Notes under the pieces: generated by a model
Database searches by the model: none
What the model was told of the DNA's origin: nothing
The model's input: the letters and a program-made list of their open reading frames with translations, nothing else
Assembly (NCBI GenBank): GCA_027704905.1
Contig: CM051000.1
Coordinates: 15,950,528 to 16,014,527, forward strand
Length of the DNA stretch: 64,000 nt
Direction: 5' to 3'
Source of the DNA: Muraenolepis orangiensis
Lineage: Eukaryota; Chordata; Actinopteri; Gadiformes; Muraenolepididae
Translations under genes and position numbers: made by a program
Shown here: positions 1-13,000 of the stretch, one piece after another
Numbering within the stretch: the first letter of the stretch is position 1
Layout of the letters: every line of letters begins with the position of its first letter

Positions 1-83
1 TTTTTGCACAGATTAGGACTCATGGACAAATGAGATGATGAAACATGAATGTTTATTGTTTGTCATTAAAAAGTTGTTTATAC

Positions 84-1629
84 CTCCAGAGATGTTCCCA
101 TGATAATGAGAAGGTCTGCCAGGGGAAAGTCTCTGATGTACTTGAAGAAGTGATGTGGGAGATCCTCCCCAAAAAACACTATGTCAGGCTTCACCACACC
201 TTTACATGTTGGGCACTTGGGGATCGTCCCCTTCATCACATCACACTACCAGGAAGACACCAGAGAGAATGAAATCCAAGAAGTGTAAGAGAGTGTAACG
301 AACACATTTGCAACACACAGTATTAGTGAAGTTGCCGTATCATGAGTCAATCAAATAGGGTTGGAACTCACGTGAATGTCCTGGCCCTCGTAGGTCGTTC
401 TGCAGACGGTGCACTTGGCGGTGGCAAACGTACCGTGAGCCTCCACCAGCATCTCAGGGGGAATACCTGCCACTAACATGCACGTCAACACCCAGTAGAG
501 ATGAGTCTAGCATGGACACTTACAAGTACTGGTGGTTATACAACAACAACAGGCCGCAGAGACTTACACTGTTGTGTTAACATTACATGCATTGGTATCG
601 TCTGAAACAATAATTCCAAAAACAATATGCCAATATACCTCCAATAACAGAAAACATTTACATCTTTCCAAGCCGTCGATATTCTGCGTATACATCCTGA
701 GAAGTTGTCCCTTGTCGTGAAGAAGACGCACAAAATAGTGTGTCAAATTAGGCTGGAAATTCCCTGGATACAGCTCCTTGGCCAAGGCAAAGAAGGGTCG
801 AGGGTTGTGATGGAAATAGTCAAGCTCAAATATGGCCTCTGCATAAGGCAGGTCGTACTGCTGGAGGTTGTCATAGAGACCACTCCCTGGGGATCTGTGA
901 AGTGCAGAACAAGTCAGGGATGGCACACCCGTTATAGCTTGGGGAATGCTTGTATTTGTGAAGTACCAAGACCATTTATTTACTCATGGCTAAACATTTT
1001 AAGAGTAACAACTAACACCAAACCTCAGGGACAGCCCAGTGAAACAGTGGCTATTTCAAGAGAGAGCAATTATTGCAATTGCTTTATCTAACATTTGGTT
1101 AACTTTTAAACGACTATATTGAAATGTAACGGTCCCATTTGCACACTACCTGAAATCTGGAATGCCGCTCGGGGTGCTGATCCCTGCCCCTGCCATTACC
1201 ACTATTCTCTTGTAGTGGTTCTCCTGGATGCTCTTAGCGATGTCCTCTAGGGTCTGCTGCTTGACGTCTGCACCGCCACCCCGAGACAGAAGTCCCCGTA
1301 GGACACTCCACCAGGGACCATTCAGTCTGTACAGAAACAAGACAGCTACAGGAATACATATGCCACACTGTAATCAGGTCTACGTTCTTCCTCCTACGAC
1401 GGCGCAAAAAAACCCAACTCAGCACACTTTACTTCTACATATGCCCAGGAATGCCAATCAATTATTCATCCTATGAGAAGCATAGTTTGAAAATCCATAA
1501 GGTGGACCTACTGTAAAGCATGTTGTGACAACAACAAGTACTATAAATTCGAAGCGTATACCTGAAAAGACCTTGCTTGAGTGCAGCTGAACATCGCGAT
1601 TTACTAGAGATGTTCTTCAGGCCATACAT
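84..1629 (-). CDS. sirt3: SIRT3-type NAD-dependent protein deacylase (sirtuin 3), 3' end off the window
   Basis: Coding exons on the minus strand are 1562-1629, 1150-1326, 662-894, 372-472 and 84-245 (247 codons). The last exon lies beyond the left edge; the final donor at 84 reads GAG|GTATAA. SIRT3 is the main mitochondrial sirtuin: it removes acetyl groups from matrix proteins using NAD+. Visible motifs are the NAD-binding stretch GAGISTPSGIPDFR, then TQNIDGL, the catalytic histidine in VEAHGTF, and the paired zinc cysteines CTVC and CPTC. The chosen start, MYGLKNISSKSRC, is the first ATG in an open exon that splices in phase. It gives a Lys/Arg-rich N-terminus without acidic residues, consistent with a mitochondrial targeting peptide. 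The gene faces psmd13 across about 600 bp. SIRT2 is a less likely identity because the core (SPGSGLYDNLQQYDLPY) matches SIRT3 more closely and the N-terminus looks like a presequence. Confidence 0.93.
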
Positions 1630-2232
1630 TGTGGAGCTGAATGTGAACTGAGGATAGGACAAAGAGCATACATCGTTAACAACTTTAGTCAAACTAACGT
1701 TTAATCTGAAAATGCGCACTGACTTAATGAGCACCTGACCTTTAACAACGCAACACACCGTGTCTTGAACTTGGATTGCAACTCGATTGCTCTAAACGAT
1801 AAAGAGCTTATTAAATAAGCGACACTTGGTCTAAATTGTTTTGTTAACTGAGTAACGTCGACCACTGACATTTATGTAAACCCAATCTACATTGCCTGCA
1901 AAATGATAGCCGACGTGTTTCTACCTTTGACCCCATAACCATGCGCAGAGTACTTGGAATTCAAAAAGCTAAAATTGGAACACACTTCGTTTCTTTATTT
2001 TACCATCATTTTCTCTTTAAACGAATATATATATATTTATATTGTGCACATTGACTATTTGTATATTGGCTTATATATGAAACACCATAAGAAAAACGTA
2101 CACGCCTCTTTGGTTTCCCAGAAGGCCTTGCGTGTCGGAGCACTAGCAGCAGCTAGTTTACCTTAGCAGCTAGCGTCTAACTACCAAGTTGTTTCACCCA
2201 CAGCAGCAGAGGAAACACAAAATACACTAAAC
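1630..2232. promoter_or_regulatory. Divergent intergenic region between sirt3 and psmd13, probable bidirectional promoter
   Basis: About 600 bp separate the two divergent start codons, so both 5' UTRs and the core promoters must lie here unless there are further non-coding exons. The human SIRT3 and PSMD13 genes are also head to head and are reported to share a promoter. I see no clear TATA box placed for either gene. The stretch at about 2,010-2,075 is AT-rich with a short TATATA run. The function is inferred from layout only. Confidence 0.55.
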
Positions 2233-5200
2233 ATGAAGGACGTTACGGGGTACCTCAAGCAACAACAGGGCGCTAGCGCGACCCCGGAGATGGCGACAGA
2301 CTGGCACACGTTGGAGGAGTTTTACAACAAAAAGTATGTACGAGTACAACATATCATAGCCCCGAGAAGGGGTTTAGCTTGTGCTAGCTGCTCCATTCAA
2401 ATGGTACGCTGAGTCATGTGCACGGCTAATGTTGTCTCCGCTAACCCGGCGTTGTCTGTTTATTAAAATGTCCCTAATATATTATCTTTTTACACTTTGA
2501 AGCCTGGACACATGGTCAGCTGTTTCACGGGCTGTCGAGATAATGTTGTCTCTTTTAATACAAACAATACAGTATGTCGCTCGGCTACTTGACAGTTGAG
2601 ACCAATGGTGTCATGCTTTACTTTGTATACAATTCATGTAACTTCATGTAATCGCATTGACTACAGTCTAGTCAAGTCAAAGTCCTTAAGTAAATTTCGT
2701 GGTCAGCACATGTAATCCTTGACATCCTTTTTGGTTAAAAGGCAAAGGTTTTTTGGCTTTACCCAATTCTAGACCGTGTTGATGTTTGTTCAGAAGGATG
2801 TAAAGGTGTTTACTGATATGAAAATGAAGAGCATACAATGTGCTTCAAAGTGTAAGCCCTGTCTTTTAAAGATCATATTAGGGACATCTTTTTATCAGAT
2901 AACACCTATGAAAATTAATAGCACATCATGGCAGACAAGTACCGTGGAACTCATGTTCCAAGGTACCATTTGTTACTTGTGGGCCAGTGTTGGCCCAAAA
3001 CTAACATCTAAGCCTTTCACCATAATTTCCTAATATTGTCTTGGTTTTTCGTACTTTTCATTGACAGGTTGTGGCATCAGCTGACGTTGAAGTTGGGAGA
3101 TTTCGTAAAAGAGCCTTGCTTTAAAACAGGAGATGGTCTCATACAGGTACATTAAGCTCATCATAAGATTTGGCATTGAAACATGGGATGGTCTCATACC
3201 AGTAACTGAGATAACAGTCGTATACAAGGAGCTCATAATAATATTTAGCATTAAAACGGGATCGTCTCATACAGGTAACTGAAATGACATGGTCATATAC
3301 AATTAACATTTCTTAATATGTTTAGTACTAAAAAATGGTTCCAATAAACATAACAGTATTTGATTGTTATGCTCTATATTATAACTTGCACTGTGTCAAA
3401 GGTAAATAATGATCGTGACAGATCCATATCACTCAAGAACTGCATTACTTTGTTTGGATGTTGAATACTCATTTAGCTATTTCGTATAAATGTGTGGTAG
3501 TAAATGTGTAGTAACATCTAGCAATTGTGTTGTAGCATCTAGCAATTGTATCTTTTTTTTAAACCATGAACATATTCTAAACCGACCTCTTACATGTCCT
3601 ATTTTTCTTTTGCAGCTTTATGACAATTTCTTGAGCGACTTCGAACACAGGTGTGGTACATAAAGCAATTAGCCAAACAAATATTGTCTGTCCCAATATA
3701 ACCACCATTATTTGCTTATTTTTGTCTGTTATATGTTTGAGTTATGTTGCTAAAGTAGTTGTTTAATCTCTTAACAGAATCAATCCATTGTCATTAATGG
3801 AGATCATACTCTTTGTTGCCCGACAGATGTTAGGTGAGATCACAAACTAAACACAACCATAGTGGCTATTTTTTTCTGTCCACCCACCCAAGTATTTGAC
3901 AAATATTATTTTATTTCAGAGCCTAAAGACGCCATCACTTTCCTTGAGAAGACCAAGGAAAAGGTGAGCAGTCTTGCTGTATGAAAAAGTGAAACATGTT
4001 TACAAACTCATCTGTACTCATTACAAACTCGAACATATTTTTAACAAACCCCATATTGACCAGGTGAAAAGCAGCGAGGAGGCAGTCATCCTCTGCAAGA
4101 CGACTATTGGCAGTCTTAAACTGGAGATCAACGACCTGCCAGCCACAAAGGTACATCTCTATACCGGGTTTCAGGGTGTTTCACAATGTCATGCACGCCT
4201 TTCAAAAGACTAAAATGTGTCTCTGTTCCCTTCTAGAAAATCATTGAGGAGGTTGAGGAAATTCTCAACAACTTGCCAGGAGTGACGTCTGTCCACGGAC
4301 GCTTTTATGACCTGTCCAGCAAATACTACCGCATTATTGGCAACCATGCCTCTTACTACAAGGATGCACTCCGCTACCTTGGTTGTGTGGAGATAAAAGA
4401 CCTGCAAGGTAAGGCCCAGCAGGAATATTGATGATATATATAGTATGATATAGCTGTCTTTGTGTGGAATCTGCTTTGAATACTAACGGTCTCTTCCCAA
4501 CAGAAACCGAGAAGCAAGAGAGGGCGTTTACATTGGGACTGGCTGGCCTTTTGGGGGAGGGTGTTTTCAACTTTGGAGAGTTGGTAGGTTATTTATATTT
4601 CCCCACTTACACGCATTGCTTATTTGGTTTCTGCACAGTGAATAATGTTAATGATTTAGAATGTGTGTGATGTACTGAATACCATTGTTGCATATCTGTG
4701 CAGCTGATGCATCCCGTTCTGGAGTCTCTAAGGAGCACGGACAAGCAGTGGCTCATAGACACGCTCTATGCCTTCAACGGTGGCAATGTGGAGAAGTTCC
4801 AGAGCTTCAAGGCTGCCTGGGGCCAGCAGGTTATTCATATTTACCTCAGTGTACAGTATTAAAGATGGGACATTAATATGGACAATATGAATATTGGTAT
4901 ATATTCTCCAGTTAAAAGATAACTTTGAATCAATGCACTTTAATTAATGTTGTTCATGTTCATTGTGTTTGCACCTTGATTAGTACAACACATTTACAGG
5001 AGGAGAATTCCCATAATCAACAGAACAATGCCTATTTTTCATACCATATGGCCTTCATGACAAAATATTTGAATGTCAAATCAAGATGGTCATAAAATAG
5101 AACTAGGGTTAAATCCTGAGCAAGCTAAATATAACGTATATAGCAATACCAGCATTTGCTGGTTCTCCATACATATATTTCTAGTGGGATAATATTGACC

Positions 5201-6980
5201 TGCTAATCTTGACCTATTTGGAATACATGTTGCTTCATGAACAGCTTCAATGGTTTTAATTTGTATTGTTGGACGGTGCAGCAGTTGTATTTATCCATCT
5301 TTTCTCTCTGGCCCAGCCTGACCTTGCAACAAACGAGTCCAAGTTGATGCAGAAGATTCAGCTGCTATGTGTGATGGAGGTGCGAGAAACCTTTGTTTTG
5401 ATTCATACCATGTGTGCACTTGTTTCAAACTAGTACTGTACTGTAGTACTATACCTTTTCTTTACAAATAAAGAGGAAAACTAAACGTGGGAGAATAGCC
5501 CTGGCACGCAATATAGGCAAATTATCCCGTCACTTCACGAATGTCCATAAAATGTTCTGTGTATCACTGAAAACGTTCCCTTTTCAGATGACCTTTACCC
5601 GTCCAGCAAACGACAGACAACTGACCTTCCAGGAAATTGGTCAGAGTGCCAAAATCCCTGTCAATGAGGTCAGTCACGCAGTATTTAGACTTTCAATGTA
5701 ATCTGTTTGAATCGTCATGTATACAACAAAGCTTTGCGAGAGTCGTTGTGGTGTCATGGCTAAAATAGGTTACACCTGTCGAATTTTACATACAGCAGAT
5801 TGAAATGTAGACCTTATTGATGATCAATGGTTTTGCCGCAGGTGTTCATCAATAGGAAACTACTACAGTAAGAACAAACCCTATTTGGCAGTTGCATTTA
5901 ACACCTGGCCTCTGTGCCGTTTCCCTGTAGGTGGAGCTTCTGGTGATGAAGGCTCTCTCTGTGGGCCTTATCAAAGGCAACATAGATGAAGTGGACCAGA
6001 AGGTGCAGATGACCTGGGTACAGCCCCGAGTACTGGATGTACAGCAGGTGAAACTCTATGCTTTTCCCATAAACATTTAGAGATTGGGGTACATGTGGTT
6101 GGTTTTGTGTTGCCATATTTACATTAAACACATCCTTCTAATGTGAAAAAGGTAAGCCAGGTTATTGTAAAATGTAGAAATTGACTTGCTGAAAGCAATA
6201 GAAATCCAACAATACTGACTTAATAGCATGCCCAAGTGTTTAATAAAAAAAAAACCGGCAGTTGACTTTTACACAAGAATACGTGTCCAGCATTATTCTA
6301 GATACACTATTTTCCCTATTGTACTTGTGCCACCCTAGTGAAATGTAATGAATGGGAGTTAAATGGAAAAGTCACTCAACTGAGCAACCCTCTTGTGGAG
6401 AATATTCATTGTAATGGATCTTCCGGAATGTTATTTAGGAGGGGGAGGCTGGACTTGTGCACAATTAGACAGGCCTCACGCCACGAGGGGCTCCCTAGGG
6501 TGCTGGTGTCATCATAATAATAGCTGCCCAAGATACAGCGGCTCCTTGGGGAGTGAGCTGAAACTGTGTGGCCAGATTAGACTGTTAGCTTGGTTGTGGA
6601 GGCATTTTCAACTGTAAGCAGAAACCTCGCAATTGTTGCCCATTCTGTGTCCTACGGGCCAAAGCAACACTTTGACGTCTTATTAAACCCAGTGTCTTGT
6701 CTCATAATTTTGCATGCTAAATTACCTTCTGCTTTAATTACAGTTCCCGGTGTTGCACTAGTAATTTGGTGAAGTAACAGTTGTCCTATTTGCAGCAAAC
6801 TAGTCTTCCTTACCAAAGTACATTGATAACTTTATAAATCTACTTGTCTTGGTTAACCGGCAACCTTTTGAAATGTTATTTCAGATCAAGGGCATGAAGG
6901 AGAGGTTGGACTTCTGGTGTGGCGATGTCAAGAACATGGCAATGTTAGTGGAGCAACAGGCCCACGACATCCTCACCTAG
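2233..6980 (+). CDS. psmd13: 26S proteasome non-ATPase regulatory subunit 13 (Rpn9)
   Basis: Thirteen coding exons: 2233-2333, 3068-3146, 3616-3650, 3778-3833, 3920-3963, 4064-4150, 4237-4408, 4504-4583, 4704-4829, 5317-5379, 5588-5668, 5931-6047 and 6885-6980. Together they give 378 codons plus TAG, against 376 residues in human PSMD13. PSMD13/Rpn9 is a PCI-domain subunit of the 19S lid, which supports degradation of ubiquitinated proteins in cytosol and nucleus. Recognisable blocks include WHQLTLKLGDFV, LPGVTSVHGRFYDLSSKYY, ERAFTLGLAGLLGEGVFNFGE, the PCI/winged-helix part MTFTRPANDRQLTFQEI with VELLVMKALSVGLIKG, and the C-terminus QAHDILT. The start MKDVTGYL matches the family N-terminus. 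The donor of exon 2 is followed by degraded copies of the exon end (see the repeat at 3118-3345). A poly(A) signal lies 195 bp past the stop. Confidence 0.97.
3118..3345 (+). repeat. Tandem copies of the psmd13 exon 2 end and 5' splice site
   Basis: The last 28 bp of exon 2 with its donor (3119-3146, ending CTCATACAG|GTAC) recur as diverged copies at about 3173-3200 (CTCATACCAGTAACTG), 3248-3274 (CTCATACAG|GTAACTG) and partly at about 3320-3345. The spacing is roughly 55-76 bp. The copies also share the intron-side sequence (AGCTCAT, TATACAA, ATTTAGCATTA). At least one copy keeps a good GT donor. This is a local duplication across the exon-intron boundary, not a dispersed repeat. Confidence 0.75.
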
Positions 6981-7174
6981 GAGGGCCTTGAGTCTCGGTC
7001 CCTTTTTGCCTATTCATACAAAAAAGGAACTGTCTTTGTTTATTCCCCTGATAGGTGGAAGGTCGCATCCAAGTTATTTCATTTTTGTATTTACATCTGT
7101 TGGATTTTCAATTATTTTGTTGTTGTAACCATTCATATCCAAACATTACATTGAACTGTACGCTGTATTTTCCA

Positions 7175-7211
7175 AATAAAAAACATTGGTCTGAACAAAA
7201 TCCGAAATAAA
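7175..7211 (+). promoter_or_regulatory. psmd13 polyadenylation signals
   Basis: Two AATAAA hexamers, at 7175-7180 and 7206-7211, lie about 200 bp after the psmd13 stop codon, the usual place for a short 3' UTR. No other gene on this strand ends nearby. Confidence 0.6.
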
Positions 7212-10069
7212 TAGCTTGAAATTGTTTTCAGAAAATGAGTTGAAATGTTTGTATTTTGTTCTTTAATATTTTAGTGCAAAACTAACTCTGCATCCCCATG
7301 TTGCAATCTGTACATATTTCCCCATTCTAAATTCAGTCCTTGCTTACTGTAGATTGTAAAATTACAAACATTCTGTTGTGAATTTCTAATTGGTTCAGAT
7401 TGGGAACCATGCTAAGAGGTTATGTTTTAATATGAATTCATGCGAATGCACATATTCCTACAACAATATGAAAATAAACATTGTTTTAAGACAATCTTTA
7501 CATCAGCTCGGTTCTACCCCATTGCAGTTCTGCTTAGGTTTTACATTTGAGTTGGAGCTTGAATCAATCAAATCTATACCTACTAGCTATTACAAATGAT
7601 GACAGACCAGTGTGGCAAATCAGGAGAAAAACTGCCTAATTTGACCAAATTCTAAAAGAACATCAGGGACTGATGGGAACACTGAGAAAAGTAGTTTTTT
7701 TTTCTTCATTAGAGATGGTGAAATATATATCAAGGAATGGAAAAGTAAAATTATATTAATCATCTAAATGATTCTAGGTTTTATTTCTGAGCATTTACAT
7801 ACTAGTATGTGCACATGTATGCATCTTTATTCATGTAGGGTATTTATTTTTTCCACATTTCTGTAATTCATTGTTTTTTTTGGGGCATCATTTTGCAACT
7901 CAAACATATTTGCAAGCGTGTCAATGGTAAGGGGATTGCCATAGTAAGCTTGCCATTGATTTTTAAAGGAAATAGGGTAAGATGTGTAATGGGCTTAAAC
8001 AGGAATTTATTTAATTATATATATTATATAAGAACTTGCACAGTATATACAAACTGTACACATCTGGTTGGACAATTGCCTCAAAGCACAACATACACAT
8101 TGACATTCATATTGCCATTGTGAAATGGAGGATCAATGGCTATATCTATCTTGCAAGTTTGTGTTTTCAGTTGTGCATAATCTGACACCAACATCCTGCT
8201 ATAAAGTAATTAATGGCTTATATACTGTATCATCATACAGCGTGCATGAGCTCCAACAGATGGGCAGTTCAATAACAAAGATTTCCAATGCCTTGTTCTC
8301 TTTAGATAAAAATGATACAACCCCCCCTCCTCGCCCAACCACTATCAGTGAGGTTTTTCTGATATTACAAAAGCCAAAGGGATGACTTTAATAAAACATG
8401 GGCAGAAAGCAAGATGTAGGTCATGGGCCACATCACTGGATACACTGTCTGATTTATGACCAGGAATTGTGCGGCCACACCTCAGTAAATAATGGCCAGT
8501 GACGGCCACAGCTCACCGGTTTGCCTATCAGACAACAATTGAAAGGTGGACATCAATCAGTGACATGCTTAGCCTTCCAATTGGCAAGAGATCGATAGAC
8601 ACACAGACGGCTAGTTATCAAGAAACACAATGCTGACTAACTACAATTTCTTTCCTCAGCAAGGAGGAGTTTATAAAGGAGAGGGAGTGTGAAATGAGGC
8701 TGGATGATTAGGAAAGGCAGGCAGATTCTCCCAAAGGGAGAGAGAGAGAGAGAGAGCATTGAGCTCTTCACATGCTATTCCTACTCTCCCTTCGTCTCTA
8801 TCTCTTTAAGAGCAGAGAGACGAAGAGAGAGTGTATGTGTGGGGGAGGGGTATTGGCTGGGGTGGAACAGTCCTGTAATGAGCAGATTTTAGAGGGAGTG
8901 GGTGAGAGAGGCAGTGGAGAGGAGGAGAGAGCAAGCGACACAGAGAGAGAGAGCGAGCGAGTGAGAGGAAAGACACGGCGATAGAGAGGCAGAATACGAA
9001 AGAGCACCAACGATTTGATGGAAATGGGATATCTTGAGCATCCTGCTGTAGATCAGCACTAAAATGGAGAAGACAAAGGAAAGAGAAAAGGAATAATCGT
9101 ATTGTTGTTGTTTTTTCCTCCCTCACCATCCTCTCTGCATCCTCATCTCCGGGGCAGTCTCTTCTATACATCTCAGCACCACAAGCAACGAGGAGAAAAA
9201 AACAGAGAAATTAGAGGAACGACGGGAATTATCGATACAAAGTCATTTATTTATGGCGTGTGTGTAAAGCACTGTGTGTGTGTTTTGTGTGTGTGTGTGT
9301 GTGTGTGCGTGCGTGCGTGCGTGTGCGTGCATGTGTGTTTGTGTGTGTGCGTGTTTATTGATGGTGTATGTTTGATAGCAGCCTGGATCGCCCGGATCGC
9401 TTGTTTCCAGGCCACGCTATAGATATTTGCTCAACTTCACTGCTACTCTCTCCTCCTCTCTCTCCTTTTTTTTTGGATGGCGTTCCGGTGCGGTACATTA
9501 CCACCTTTATCCAGCATCACAGCCTCCGCCTCGGTACAGCGGTACAGTCGTCGGTGTGGGGATGCTGTAATGTCTGACTGAGCTGAGCTCGGCCACTGCT
9601 ACCGCCACTGCCTCTGGGACCAGTGGAAAAGCCTAGGCCTCGGTGTGTGTCTGTAGCCTCCCGCTACGTGGCTAAGGTAACGGCTAGGAGATCTGCCTGG
9701 CTGCTAGGCTGCAAGGAGCAGGCGGGTGGAGGAGGAGTAGGTGGAGGAGGAGAAGGTGGAGAGGCACTCGGACCCGGCGTGCCCATGGGAAACTGCTCGA
9801 CCAACAGTTGCATTCGACACAGCCACACACCCGACCTCGGCAGACGTAAGGACGTGGCACTCTGTGAGCCACAGGTACACGGCCCTTTCTGTGATCATCC
9901 ACAGCCAAGCAGGGTTTGAATTCTAAAAGCAACACAAGGAGGAGGGGGGAGCGAGAGCTCTTTCATGCTACCACATCCAAACAAGGCCTCCTCCCGCCCG
10001 GCTCTCTGTGTGTAAACCAGGCCCTTATTTTCTACACGTTCTGAGGATTTGCCTAAACCTGTTTCATGC
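7212..10069. other. Intergenic DNA and 5' leader of the junctophilin gene, with GA- and GT-rich arrays
   Basis: No coding exon is supported. The first part (7.2-8.7 kb) is AT-rich and I see nothing in it. At 8737-8757 there is a perfect (AG)n run, followed by a purine-rich GAGA stretch to about 8990. At 9271-9357 there is a GT/GC dinucleotide array. The stretch 9.4-10.07 kb is GC-rich and leads into the jph3 start, so it is probably the promoter and long 5' UTR. Open frames here are low-complexity and show no family resemblance. Confidence 0.5.
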
Positions 10070-13000
10070 ATGTCCACTGGAGGCAGGTTTGACTTTGATG
10101 ATGGGGGGTCGTACTGCGGGGGGTGGGAACAGGGCAAAGCCCACGGCCGAGGGGTCTGCACCGGGCCCCAGGGCCAGGGCGAGTACGCGGGGGCCTGGAG
10201 CCATGGCTTTGAGGTGTTGGGTGTGTACACCTGGCCCAGCGGGAACAGCTACCAGGGCACCTGGGCACAGGGGAAGCGCCATGGCGTGGGAGTGGAGAGC
10301 AAAGGGCGCTGGGATTATAGGGGCGAGTGGACACAAGGTTTCAAGGGCCGCTATGGGCAGCTGGAGAGCACGGCCAGTGGGGCCCGGTATGAGGGCACCT
10401 GGAGCAACGGTCTCCAGGATGGATACGGAACTGAAACCTACTCGGATGGAGGTAAGAATAAACCAAACCACACCTCAATGCCAAATAACCAACTAAGTTA
10501 TTTATATAATAGTTGTATGCCCATACATAGCAGAACTGGTTTGGCTAGTAGTTTGTTTTTCATTGCATCTATAAACCTATTATTATTAAAAGCATATTGA
10601 TGAATAAATTCCTGCAAAGCAATTGCCAAGCATAGGCTAACACTATGGCAATACATTAGAACTCAGGATATTTGAACCCAGGATAAATCTACTACCAAAA
10701 TTCATAAATTGCCCCATTAAATGATATAGGCTACATGGGAGATGTTTTATTCATGACACGGTAATATAAGGGCTCATCAGGCTGGCAAGCAGAACGCTCT
10801 ACAGTGGAATATGCTGTGGATATTAGAGAAAGTGATGCACCCCTGTTCTGAGGGCAATGCCCTTATGAATTCTCACATTACCCACATCTAACCTGCTCCT
10901 TTGACACACACACATGCTCCCTCTCTCGCCCTGCACTATATCACAGACGCCCCTGTCTCTCGGTGCAACACAGAGACACCAAATCAGCCCAACTCTTCTC
11001 TGTAGCCTACCTGGATTAGTGACGCCTATCTAGGCCGTTTGATAGAATGTCTCCATTCTACATGAGGAGAGACGCGAGAGGAATAGGGGGGGTGGGGGTC
11101 AATAAGTGATGCAGGGGACCATGGAAACACGGTGTCTCGGTGCTGCATTGACGGAAAGCGTGTTTACCTGCTGCGGTTGTAGGCTAACCTTTAAACGACT
11201 CCCTCCAGCTGAAATATCCGTTTTACCTTGGTGAACCGCTGGCAAGTAAACAATAAGCAACAGCGACAGCGATGTGGGTCGAGCTAGGCTACTTCAGCCC
11301 AATCCCACCACACACAAAAAAGACTGCGTCACGCGATAGCGCCGCACTCGCTGGCTCGCTCACGTGGAGGACGACCGCCCACCACGGATGGGTTTAGCAC
11401 GCACGAGTTGACACATTTTCCACAACCCAATAAGCCATCCTCTTAATAGTATGCTTGTTTATCAACCACACACACGCACGCGCGCACACGCACACACGCA
11501 CGCGCGCGCGCGCGCACACACCACACACACACACACACACCACACACACGCACACACACGCACACACACACGCACACACACGCACACACACCCCAGACAC
11601 CTTTCTGCGGCCTAGCGTGAGTTACATGTAGCACCATGGATAGCTCCTTAGGTTAGACAGTGAACTGGTCATAAGGCTCCTCCACCTTGTTTAGTAGCCT
11701 ATCTGTGTCTTGTTCGCCCACCCTTTAGTCTTCCACTACTAGGCTAATGTAAAGCAGAATATAGGCAGTACATAATAACAATGACAAAATAGTCGACAAT
11801 ATAGCTGTATGATATTTAGAAATATTCTGACCTATGTATGACTTGGATCTGCTTTGTATTCGCTCATTTAGGCAACAGTGTGTGCACTGCAGCTCACATT
11901 GTTAATATTAATGTTAATAATAAAAATAATAACAATTGATAGGTCTAGCCATGAGTCAGCATAACGATAATTATCTCAGGTTTAGTGAATGTAATTATAT
12001 TAATAGGATTTGGCGATTCATATTCTGCCATAATGTCAACAACTAGTAGTCTAAAAGTACAAGCTTACTATGGATAATTCGATCAAAGTGTGCCAATGAA
12101 GCGTTAATTGTAATGAGCAATGGACAGCACAGCTGTTAAAGGATCAATAATGTCTTACAGCGATTGTTGTGTGTTAAAAACAACAATAAAAATCCTTAGA
12201 TTTCATGTATTTTGTTGTGTTATTATGGCCGCGTTTAGTTGTCTCTAGGTGTTGGGGATTTGCCATTTTCCTTCATTCTGTCCTATAGGCTATTGCTGGT
12301 GGTGGACAACATTACATATTAACCAAAGGATTGTATTGATTGTATTGTGCTTCTCCCTGTCATAGAACCATCTTAACTCAGGCATGACTTTGTTATTCTA
12401 TTTGTTTTAGGATTAATAGCATACAACTGTAAATATATGTTTACTAGACATACTGTACATCAAATAAATACTATGACAATTTAAATAATAATTGATCATC
12501 TAAATATGTCCGGCAATATTTGTTCATCCCAACACAGCATTGAACAACATTTGAAAAGTCGATATAACGATCAATCCTAGCATATGTTTAACAAAGATTA
12601 ACAAGAGTTGTCAAATCCAGCATACAGGTCAGATTAAGTGTGTGGGGAGTTAAGAGCTGTCTCTGGGTAAAATATTGGCATGACATGGCACCGCTCTGCT
12701 TTGCCCAACTAAAGTGGGTTTCAGTCACTGCAATATCAGCTCAACAGACTACCGTCTTCATGCACTAGCCTAGCATAAATGAAATGGCCACAGTCCTAAA
12801 TTCGCATATCCGTGGATGGTACGGTACACCTGAGGCCAATAGACAACAAACAGTGAGAATTGCTGTGTCAGTAAATGATCAAGCTGAGCAAACTCAGCAC
12901 TGACCCCCAAGCCTTCTGCTGCTTTTAAGTAGTCTTTGGGGCTCTGAACATCATGTGGATCGGTCTTTTCCTCTAATCTTTAATATTTTATAAACAGTAT

